Shown here piece after piece: positions 12,701 to 24,400 of a stretch of 64,000 nt of DNA. Position 1 is the first letter of the stretch. Every line of letters starts with the position of its first letter. The position numbers and the translations under genes were made by a program. Below the pieces are notes generated by a model that had not been told where the DNA came from, did not search any database, and saw only the letters and a list, made by a program, of their open reading frames with translations. The stretch lies in NCBI GenBank assembly GCA_029931535.1, contig JAQPZY010001596.1, forward strand, positions 744,001 through 808,000. Reading direction: 5' to 3'. Origin of the DNA: Margaritifera margaritifera (taxonomy: Eukaryota > Mollusca > Bivalvia > Unionida > Margaritiferidae).

Positions 12701-15343
12701 AAAGTTCTCAAAACGGACAACAGCAATATAGGCGTCAATGCTAGAGTATCTCCCGTCAAGAATTTCATGCATTCTTCGTTCAGCAAAGTGGATTTGAACT
12801 TGCATGAAAAAAGAAACTGGTCAGTAGCAGTATGGACTCTTGTCCTTACCGAGCTTACCTGGAAAATCTCTTGACGTACGGTAAAGAATCCAAGAATATA
12901 CATCTGTATGTATCAGTGGTGTGGAAATCTAACACTTTGGATGCCTTCAACGACACAGAGTTGACAGAAGTTAATGATCCACACAATGTTGGGTGAAACG
13001 ACCGCCAAAGAAAATTAGACAAGGACGTAGTTTCGAAATGATGGATCACTCACACTTGAACATGTGGTTGCAAGACACGTATCTGCTGAATGGTGTGGAT
13101 GTACGTCTGAGACTGCACCAGATTGGTACCGTTTTCCATTTGATGCTCAATGCTAACAATTACAAATTAACATCGAAGAAGCCAGACTCTACGTACGAGG
13201 TGTGGAAGGCTTAACTAAAGCGGAAAAAATACATCAGTCAAACTCTAACTAGAACAACAGCTAAGTATCATCTACGACGACTGATAGTATGAACCTTTAC
13301 CATTGCCTCTGGGCTCCGATCCAAGATCAAAGATCATGTTTTCCATGGTCAACAGACTAAACGTTTGTTTATTGGCATCTTCAGCAAAGCTGCTCTCAAC
13401 GGAACGATGGATCAAAATTCTTTCTCGTTTCAACATTTCAACGTGTCCAAAATATAAATTACACTAGATGCCCAGATGTTGTCAACCGGACCTTTTGAAC
13501 CTAACTTTGCCCAGAAAAATTACTTGAGATCTTATTAGATTCTGTGTGAAACCACCTAGCAATTAGGAACCAACAGTACCCACGGTATTTCGTACGATTA
13601 TGCAGGAAGATATACTTTGTGGGGATTTGATTTACTCCAGACCAAGGCGGCAACGAGGGACCTTTCCACCCTAAAATCAGGCCAACTCCGTGTGGAACTT
13701 CAGTTTACAGTTGCCCTTGTGAACACCGTGAACGTGATCTCGTATGCCGAATTTGATAATACTCTCAAAATCAACAGTTTGAGAGAAACAATCATAGACT
13801 ATTAATACATGGAACACAAATCTATGGAAAAAGGCGAAAACGATGTATTCTATCCAAACGAGCGGTCACATACTCTGAGTGTAAAAGAAGACGAATAGAA
13901 AACACAGTAATAATGTCACAATGGCCAGAACAAAAACAACGTTTAGTCTCTTGTTTTGCTCGCCACCTGGCTGAACGAATCACACTCCTGACCAAAGAAC
14001 ATTGATGCAATTCTCAAATCGTCAAGTGCAATACGACATCTTGTTGAGGATGAGCCAGGAAGAAAAGTTGAAGGAGTATCTGGCACAAGCACGAACTCTG
14101 ATTTCACAAGCGAAGATCTTGAAAGAGTGGTAGAAAGACTTAAGTGACCATTACTGCCAACGTTGACTTCTTTGGAAACAAACGCATTGAAGCTCTCTTG
14201 CAACAGAGTACCTAGACTTCCTGATCATCGACTTACGTGACAGGTCCTTTAAGGAAAAAGTCATAGGTGAACTCATTGCATATCATTACCTGTAAAAATG
14301 AATACTTGGTGACTTAATTACGTTCTGACACACAGTTCGTACATAGTTGCTTAAAATCCAGTGGCGTGTGATAAAGATGAACTTCCTGATCCAAAACCTA
14401 AATACGTTCGAGCATAGGTTATCAAAATGAACGGCAGTCATTGCTCAGGATCCCATTGGGTAGCCGGCTGCATCCTATGGATTACCTACTCCGGAAGACG
14501 ATATCATAGACTTTTTGAGAAGAAATGGTGTATCCACTCAATTCACTATTGTGAGATTACAAGGATCATATTTGATAGACCGTGGACAATAGTGAGTGCA
14601 TTTTCTTCATCAAAGCAGTCTTGGATTCCCACTGAAACATTTATTGACTTGCTATGGATGTGATTTCTCTAGAAACGATGGAAAAATAGAAAGGTGGTTT
14701 TTTTAACATAATGGTATTCTATTTTCTTTACCTCAAAAGCTTAGAGTGTATCGATGGCAAGATGATATGTACAAGACCATTGGAAGTCTAGTCTTACAGC
14801 ATAACGTCGCCAACCTTGTAAATATGTTCATGCTTAAGATATTGTTGCTTCATGAATAGGAAGGGACTAGCCATAATCATTCCTCTTCATTCTTTGTTGA
14901 TGTTAGGGTTAGCGGGGCTTATTAAAATATGTTAATTTAGAAAAAGTGGCGTTGACTAGTTTCTTGTTTTCTACGAGAATATTTTCTTTCACGTCAGCGT
15001 ACCGAATTTAGGGATGTTTTCCTCTATGTCGGTGCCTCTAGCATATAAGGCGGTGCGTTCGCCAGTCATAATTGGTAGGAAGGGGGGAGGGGGCCACCTG
15101 TGGTGTTTCACGGCTGCCACGTACATCCAACGACCAGGCGACTACATGTAATAATGGTAGTACCTGGCCTGCCTGCATATACGTGACAGACCGTCAAAGA
15201 AGTGAGCAGACCTACCACTACCCCCTCTTCCACGAAGTCGAGGAGTTCTAGGAAATTAGGAAATTTAACGAATTTACCGAAAAGTACCCCGACGCAGTGG
15301 GTGCCAAGCCTGGCCATGCGTGCAGCAAGCAGGGAGAAGAAGT

Positions 15344-15402
<59 letters not shown>

Positions 15403-18400
15403 GTACCGACTCCCCTGGGACCGCTGCACAATACGACTGGAATTGAATCAGCCTGCCAAGACTAAGAGAGCCGGTGAGCAAGCTTACAACCTTAGAAGCA
15501 GCCGCCTCAGAGAGAGAGGCTATCCGGTCCAGTGGCAGACTGATCAAAACTGACTGACTGTATGGGGTTTTCTATTTGGTTTTCCGAAAGCCCCTTTTGA
15601 TTAATACTTTTTAAATCACAAATTTGACTGATTTGGAACCGCCGTCTAAAATATAACTATGAATTAATAAGAAATGTGCGTGATACGAAAGGGAAATGAG
15701 TAACTTGTACTCATGGATTGATATTTTATTTGGAATAATTATGTACACTATGTACGCAAATTTATATCTGAATGGATTAAATAAATAAAGAAATTTGGAA
15801 CTGATAGAACATTCATAATTAAACATGTGGTTAACACATAACTGGTTTAACCGAATAGCTAACTGGGCAGAATTTGATCATGTACATTCGTGGCGTTTCA
15901 GTAATTCCATTCCGCTTCGCGTCTCCCGTGCCGAGTCTGTGCAGCCTTCCACTCCCGACATGTAAGTAAGAAGCATGCCGTGCATGCAGTAATGCGTCAG
16001 ATGGGTTCGCAGCTCGTCAACTCGACTGACGAGTAAATTACACACCTCCAATCTCGCGCCTCTAACGAACCCTCAAATTAGTATGGTGTGTATTAATTAA
16101 AAAGGGCGCCGTGCGCTCATTAACCACTCACACATGGGCATTAACCACTGGCACATGGCCAAATGGCCGCACGCGAGTATAATTCAAATTAAGTTAGTAA
16201 GCAGTCATAATTGGATTACAGCGTCCAGGAAATCTACAGTATAATTAGGCAGAACAAAAAAAAAAAAAAAAAAAAAAATGGCAGAGGAAATGAGATACCA
16301 CGAATAAAGGGAGCGAATTCTACAATATAGAGAAGCAAGTTAGTTCACACATTACTGCCCCTGACCTGGTAAACCCGTATTATTCCAAAGTCATGAACAG
16401 AATATAAATTGGGAAAACTCTAGTAGCCAGCAGCTTTGAAAGTTTTTTACCAGGCATAAAAGAAGCAGGAATTAACTGCTCTCACTGCCTCACCCAAGAA
16501 ACATTAGGCCATATGTTCAGTGACTGCACCAAATATAACCAAGAGATCGGAAAGAGGGAAAATCTAATCCCGAGCTAGGAGCACACACTCCTACATTATA
16601 GGGAGAAATAAGGTAGGAGAGAGGGCACTAAACAAGAGACAGGAAAACCCAAAACATTAACAATAACAACAACAAACGAATCTAATAGTCTAATAGAACT
16701 ACCACCAAAAATAGCTGGCATAAAAGGAATTAAAAAGGGTAATGTAATGTCAAGTGCGGTGGGAGGAGGACAGTTTATGTTTATCCCCTTAAGGGGTAGA
16801 CGTGTATACCGGAACTGTCGAACCCCTCACCCACCCCTCATCCACTGAGCTTGAAATACCTTATAAGTTATCTATATTACAAACCTCTAAAAACAGGATA
16901 CTCAACAATAATAACAACAACAACAATAACAACTATCACAACTAAAGCAATCAAAATTAATAGTGTTACAATTAAAAGCAGGAAGTTCGCCATATCGAAG
17001 AGACGACCTCGTGTCAGCGAACCAACAACAATAATAACAACAACAACAATAATAAAAACGACAATAAAAACAACAACAACATCAATAATACTAACAAGAT
17101 AATAATCTAAAGCACCAACACTAAGTCAAATAAATCTTTAAAGACACACAAACATAAAATATATAGTCAGTAAAATATCTCTATAAACATGACCCTCTCC
17201 ATGCAGTTCAGTCGGTTCGCCATGTCGAAGAGACGACATAGAGTCAGCGACGAACTGGACTGTCACTCAGATAAAGACCTATCAAAAAAAAAAAAAAAAT
17301 GGGAAACTAGGGGGAGGTAAAAAAAACACAACTGCAAGATCTATTAATTAGATCAACAATATCATACCAAAGCATGTATATTAAGTTTCTTTTTTAATTC
17401 TCCTTTCCCCATTATTTTCGATTTTCTTTTTACTTTTGCCTGTCTGTCGCCTCATAACAGTTCTCTATCATCCTAATAATATACTTCTCCAGCTCTTCAT
17501 ATGCATGCTATAACTAACACGAATGAATGGACTTATATCTCCTACTAAATGATGTAACTAACATAAATGAATAGACTTCTGTCTCCTACTACAGGATGTA
17601 ACAACCATGAATGAATGGACTTCTAACTTAAACTACATGATATAACTAACATGAATGAATGGACTTCTGTCTCTTAATACATGATGTAACTAACATGAAT
17701 GAATGGACTTCAGTCTCCTACTACACGATATAACTAACATGAATGAATGGACTTCTATATCATACTACGTGATGTAACTAACATGAATGAAAGGACTTCT
17801 ATCTCCTACTACATGATGTAACTAACACGAATGAATTGACTTCTGTATCCTAATACATGATGTAACTAACATGAATGAATGGACTTATATCTCCCACTAC
17901 ATGATGTAACTAACATGAATGAATGGACTTCTGTCTCCTACTACATGAAATAACTAACATGAATGAATGGACTTATGTCTCCTACTACATGATATAACTA
18001 ACACGAATGAATGGACTTCTATCTCCTGCTACATGATATAACTAACATGAATGAATGGACTTCTATATCCTACTACGTGATGTAACTAACATGAATGAAT
18101 AGACTTATATCTCCTACTACATGATATAACTAAAATGAATGAATGGACTTATGTCTCCTACTACATGATATACTAACATGAATTAATGGACTTCTATCTC
18201 CTACTAAATGATATAACTAACATGAATGAATAGACTTCTGTCTCCTAATACATGATGTAACTAACATCAATGAATGGACTTCAGTCTCCTACTACATGAT
18301 GTAACTAACATTAAGGAATGGACTTCTGTCTCCTACTACATGAAATAACTAACATGAATGAATGGACTTCTGTCTCCGACTACATGATATAACTAACACG

Positions 18401-21400
18401 AATGAATGGATTTCTATCTCGTGCCACATGATATAACTAACATAAATGAATGGACTTCTGTCATCTACTACATGATGTAACTAACATGAATGAATAGACT
18501 TCTATCTCCTACTACATGATGTAACTAACATGAATGAATAGACTTCTATCTCCTGCTACAGGAATAATACTCTACAAAAGAAAACAAAATATTTCTCTTT
18601 ATCTCTCCCGCAACTCGGTGATGGCACCCGATGCGAGGTCCAAGGAGTATCAGAAAAGCTCTATCTGACCCTCAACAAAAACGTAGTTAATATAAGATAG
18701 TCCCAAGTTAGTCCCAAGTCTAGACCATCAGGCCCGGCCGCACAATATGGCAATATACGGTTTACTGCGTAACGCCACCCATGCATCTGGCCCACACAAA
18801 CTATAGATTATAAGGTTGTCATAAGTCCCGATCAACAGTGCCCACCGCATAATGCGGTATATGATTGTCAGAAATCCCCAAAAATTCAACAATAGAAAAT
18901 AGAGTAAGCATACGCACCATGGGATTCGAACAAGAAACTACTTTCACACTAAAATATTAGACAATACAAGGTGGTAAAGACCCAGACCATCAGCCCCAGC
19001 CGAACAAGGTGGCAATGATTGGACAAATTATGAACAAAACCATTGTAAAATCAAGATGCGTATGCTTAAAAATGTAGGAACCCTAATATTACACTCATTG
19101 GGTTGAGCCGAACCTGTAAAAACTTGTCTACACTTCCTAATCTTGACAAACCCTTCTAACAAAATCAGCCTTAAGTACAGAGATTTTATTCAAAATTGAT
19201 ATTAAAAATATTAGATAAGGTATAAGACGACAAAATTTCTTTTTGGTAAATAAAATCAAAATTTCAACCCTGGACCAATTTTAGCCCTCCAGCGACGTCA
19301 AAGCACACTCCTCCTACGCCGTTTCCAACTCCACCTTTGTCACTCTCAGACATGAATAATTAAGAAGTGTGTCGTGCGCACATTAAAACGTGAAATGGGT
19401 GCAGAGAGTAATTAAGTAGAACGCTGTGCGTACAGTAATCAGACGTACATGGCCGAATGGCTGCACACGTCTTTAATTTAAACTCAATCAACCAGTCGTA
19501 CATTCATTCCAGGGTTCAGAGGAGTAGCAGCCAGCCGTCAAGCCAGAAAGACCTCAAGATCGGAGCCGCACCTGCTGTGGTAGGAAGAGGAAAGGGGGCC
19601 ACATGTGGGTTTCCACGGGCTGCCTCCTGCAGCGAAAGACCATCCTACAACTTGAAGACAAGGATGTCAGAGGCGTAGCTGCAAATATGAGGCATAACGA
19701 TCACAGAAGCAAGGCGATATACCACCCCCACCCCCGACACACACACACACACCTAAGTCGAGGAGTACCAACAATAGGACCAACGCACTGGGCCAAATAT
19801 CGAGAAGTACCCCCGACGCAGCGGGTACGAAGCTAGACGTGCAGCAAACCGGGAGAAGAAGCCGAAGTCCAATGAGCTAATTCCCCTGGGACAGTTGCAC
19901 AAGGGACAGTCGGAACTGAGTCAGCCTGCCCAACTTGGAGAGCCTGTGATCCCGCTCGAACCATGGGAACAGTAACACTCAGTGACAGAACACTCGAGGG
20001 CCAGCCTGATCAAAAGTTCTTGACTATCTGAGGTTTTTCATTTAGATTTTTTTAAACCCCTTTCGGTTTCACTCTTTTAAGATACTAATTTGTTCGTTTT
20101 CGAGCCACCGTCAAAAAAAAAACATAACACGAATTTAGAATAAAACTGCTTGATACTAAACAGAAAAGAGTAACTTATACTCACATATTGGTTTTAGTTT
20201 TTGGAAACATTATGTACACCATGTACACAAAATTCAAATCTGAATCCTGAAAATTAATAAATAAAGAAATTTGTAACTGCAATGATTGTCATAATTAATA
20301 TATGTGGCTAACACGTAATTGGTTGGTAGGAACAGCCCGAAATAGCTAACTGGGTAGAATTTAATCAATAGTACGTCTATGGCGTTTCAACAACACTTCC
20401 GCGGACGCTTGCGACACCGGCTTGGCCTCTCCCTCCTTTTACACTTAAGCCATTAATAATTAAGTAGTGCGATGTGCGCACAGTAATGCGTCGAATGGGT
20501 ACTTGATAAACACTCAACGAGTAATTAAGAAGTACGCTTTGTGTACGTTAACAACACGCACATGGCCAAATGGCCGAACGCGTGTATAATTCTGTCAGTC
20601 AATCGTACAGTCAATCGTCGACCAGACAACCAAGATATGTGAGAAAGTTCAGCGAGGTCATGTATTTGTTGAATTTAGTTCAGTACCTCCTGGGCAAGGC
20701 AGAGGAGCCTTATAAGCGTTACTTTAAGAGGGAAATGGCAGCCTTCAGAACAGTAAACCAGCTGATCAGAGAAGTGATGGATGAGGAAGTGAAAAAAGAT
20801 AATGAGTGATCTGAGGAGAAGAGGGAGCGAGAGAAGCTGGAAAGAAAGACATTACAAGTCCCCACAACTGAAAATTGTCACTGGAGGCAACTAAGCCTCC
20901 TTTTAGACTCTCTCTCTCTCTCTCTTCTACACAGAGACGTCCATGTTGTGTAGTGAGGCCAGTGAGGTCTAGTCGTCCTGGTTATCTGTAAGATCAACGA
21001 TCCATGGCAACAACTAAACGGACCTTTTCAGGGCAGCCCAGATCTCTCAGAAAAAGAGATACTACTCACTTATTGCGTGTCTGTGTTTTTATGTTTGTGT
21101 ATGTCTTTGTGTATGTCTGTTCACTACTATAACTTAAACCCTACCCATCTTGTGCGATAGTATATAAGTATGTTTTATTTGTGTATAGTGTGTGTAAGCA
21201 CTGCTAACTTTATGCGTGATAGTGTGCAATTTCATCCTCCTTCTTTCACATCATACTCTTGATTAATAGGTGTGGGTATTGGTCACTCTAACGGCGGGTT
21301 GGATAGTAAGTTTTAGGTATTGAATAGTAGATCACTTGGGGTTGGTCACTCCAAACAGTGTGTTGGAAAGTAAGTGTAGTTTTAACATTACATTTCCCAT

Positions 21401-24400
21401 CTTGTCTCTATAAATCTTAACATTACATTTCCCATCTTGTCTCTATAAATCTTAACATTACATTTCCCATCTTGTCTCTATAAATCTTAACATTACATTT
21501 CCCGTCTTGTCCCTATAAATCTTAACATTACATTTCCCGTCTTGTCCCTATAAATCTTAACATTACATTTCCCGTCTTGTCCCTATAAATCTTAACATTA
21601 CATTTCCCATCTTGTCTCTATAAATCTTAACATTACATTTCCCGTCTTGTCCCTATAAATCTTAACATTACATTTCCCATCTTGTCCCTATAAATCTTAA
21701 CATTACATTTCCCGTCTTGTCCCTATAAATCTTAACATTACATTTCCCATCTTGTCTCTATAAATCTTAACATAACATTTCACATCTTGTTATATAAAGT
21801 CCTAACATGTCAAACCTATGGACATTTTGAACATAGGATTTCTCGTCTTGTCCCCATATCGTCCCACTATACTATTAACCAACTAAAACCACAACATATC
21901 AAGAATTTATCGAAATGTCAGCACCATGTTTTTTTATATCACCTGGAAAGGTGCATATTACCGTCATATATGGTATGCGAGTGTTTGCCTTAGTAAGTAG
22001 CCAACCAAACTTGGCTAATCATTAATACAGCGAAAAACGATCTCCAGTCCGCTTGTGTTATTGCCAAAGTTTATGTCAAATAAGTAGACCACGAATTGGA
22101 AAAATGCTGAATGGAAGCAATAGCAAAATAAGTGTTACAAAGTGAATGCAATTTTATCGAACTGATGCCATTTATAATATACAAATTATAAACATTATAT
22201 GAACATTTGAATAGTAGCAAGGTTGGTTGGATCTGAATAGCGCTAGATTTTAGAGAAATTTGATGTGAGAAGAATTCGTATGGTTTTGTGAGTGTTAGTT
22301 TTTGCATGCATGTGTGCAAGATGTACAGGGATAACACAAAATCTTACATATTTTGTCTTGAAATAATTGAGCGAGCGTCTACTTGTTTACAATTCTTCTG
22401 GTTTATTTTTTCACAGTCACAAAACAATCTCTCTTTAAATTGACAACAAATGTTACAATAGAATTAAGGTAGAATTAAGTTACATTAATTTTAAGTCTTG
22501 ATTCCAATAAGGTATCGTTACTGCACTTAATACATTAAAATGTGATCATTAAAAACATGTAAATAATAAGGTTTGAGAAACCAGTCGTTTCAAGCAAAAC
22601 TATCGAATAATATAATATGTGTGAGAAGGATGCATTTTATGATCTTCTTAGATGTGTCGAAAACTTAAAAGAATTATTATACATACCACAGTATTCTGAG
22701 TATTTGAGAAGCCGTAGTTTGCTTGCGGTGACTGCGTTATCGGCTGAGCGTACCGGGAGGAGTTGGGAAACGCCGCATTTGAATATTGGTTGTTCGGCGG
22801 TGGGTATGAATATTGATTGTTCTGCGGTGGGTATGAATATTGGTTGTTTTGCGGTGGGTATTGTTGTCCTTGAAAATAGGATGGTGGAGGATCGAGTGTT
22901 GGTCTGCCTAAAGTTATAAGTAAAAACGGATTTTAAAAAAATACAAACTTAAAACTACTTCCATGTCACGCCATGGCAAACGTCCATGCTTTTTACCACA
23001 TACCGCCCTCTCCACGACCTTGACTCAGAGGTCATAACCCAAAACCTGTTACATATATGACGTGTCCTCGTGCTATAACTGCTAAAAAATATTAAAATAT
23101 TTCACTGTAACTTCAGTTTTATAGTATTTTCACCTTTGACTCACTAACAGGGACCCTCGGGGGAGAGGCCTAAAAGAAACCCAACACCCCTCTCGCAGAG
23201 GGTTATCACATGCAACACCGATGAAAACAATCTGGTAAATTCTACGAGTTTCACAAATTTTCTTTGCTGATGAGTAGAAATGTTAGATTCGTTTTATCAC
23301 ATGATGTGATTTGTGACGTCATGATACATTATGATACATGTTAGAGATAGAAGGAAACAAAATGATACGAATACTTTAACCTAAATAGCACAATAGTTAT
23401 GTGATAAATATTGCTACAGGCTAGCGACTATAAATATAGAGCTATGACAAAACAAGTTGATGAAATATGGGATGTTGATAGGAAATCCTTATTTTCATTG
23501 TGTGAGAGTGAGAAGAAGGAATATGAGTGCAAAAATATTACAAGAATCATACATTAGGCATCAGCAATGACAAAACTGTTACAAGAATCATACATTAGAC
23601 AACAGCAATGACAAAACTATTACAAGAATATTTACATTAGACAACAGCAATGACAAAACTATTTCAAGAATCATACATTAGACAACAGCAATGACAAAAC
23701 TGTTACAAGAATATTTACATTAGACAACAGCAATGACAACACTGTTACAAGAATCATACATTAAACTACAGCAATGACAAAACTATTAAAAGAATCATAC
23801 ATTAGACAACAGCAATGACAAAACTGTTACAAGAATCATACATTAGACAACAGCAATGACAAAACTGTTACAAGAATCATACATTAGACAACAGAAATGA
23901 CAAAACTGTTACAAGGATATTTACATTAGACAGCAACAATGAAAACACTGTTACAAGAATAATACATTAAACAACAGCAATGACAAAACTATTACAAGAA
24001 TCATACATTAGACAACAGCAATGACAAAACTGTTACAAGAATCATACATTAGGTTGTTTTCTTAGTATTTGAGTTCAAGGACGGTTTTGGTAAACAAGTC
24101 GTTTATTTAATTTGAGGTCAAGGTTGATTTTGTTTACAGATAAAACTAGAATTTCCTTTAAAATTATGTGTACAAAGTCATGTCCACACAGGTAAAATTC
24201 CATTAAGACGACACACTTTCTAGAACATTATGTCATGTGACCCATCTTTATATATATATACCATGTTTAGTGGACATTTTGTTTTAGTTTCGACCTTACC
24301 ATCAGTCTATAAAGAGTCATTACAGTTGTGAAAAATCATTTCAAATTCAGAGAGAGGAATTATTTGTTTCAAAAGATTCACTGGATTTACTTATAGTGCT

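Larger units (their letters stand above)
3800..14950 (+). mobile_element. Decayed Polinton/Maverick DNA element
   Basis: About 11 kb carrying, all on the plus strand, remnants of the diagnostic Polinton set: DNA polymerase B, A32-type packaging ATPase, retroviral-like integrase with chromodomain, double-jelly-roll major capsid protein and adenain-like protease, together with smaller virion-type proteins. Polintons are virus-like self-synthesising DNA transposons. Every ORF is broken by stops or frameshifts, so this copy is dead. Terminal inverted repeats and the target-site duplication were not identified, so both ends are approximate. A repeat related to 24350-24740 lies at about 11940-12275 between the structural genes. 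The element lies antisense in intron 2 of the dispanin gene. Confidence 0.88.
14950..20860 (+). mobile_element. Retroelement debris bounded by two ~1.2-kb direct repeats
   Basis: Two long direct repeats (about 15040-16250 and 19340-20620) flank 3 kb with a LINE-type zinc knuckle, hairpin motifs and a 44-bp minisatellite. The arrangement recalls LTRs or the tandem terminal repeats of Penelope-like elements, or two tandem LINE copies. I cannot decide between these from sequence alone. Nothing in it is an intact gene. Confidence 0.6.

Noticed and set aside
21386..24053. CRISPR-like arrays (regular repeats at 17.5, 21.4, 23.5, 38.4 and 49.8 kb)
   Set aside because: Units are contiguous without unique spacers and the genome is metazoan; these are minisatellites.
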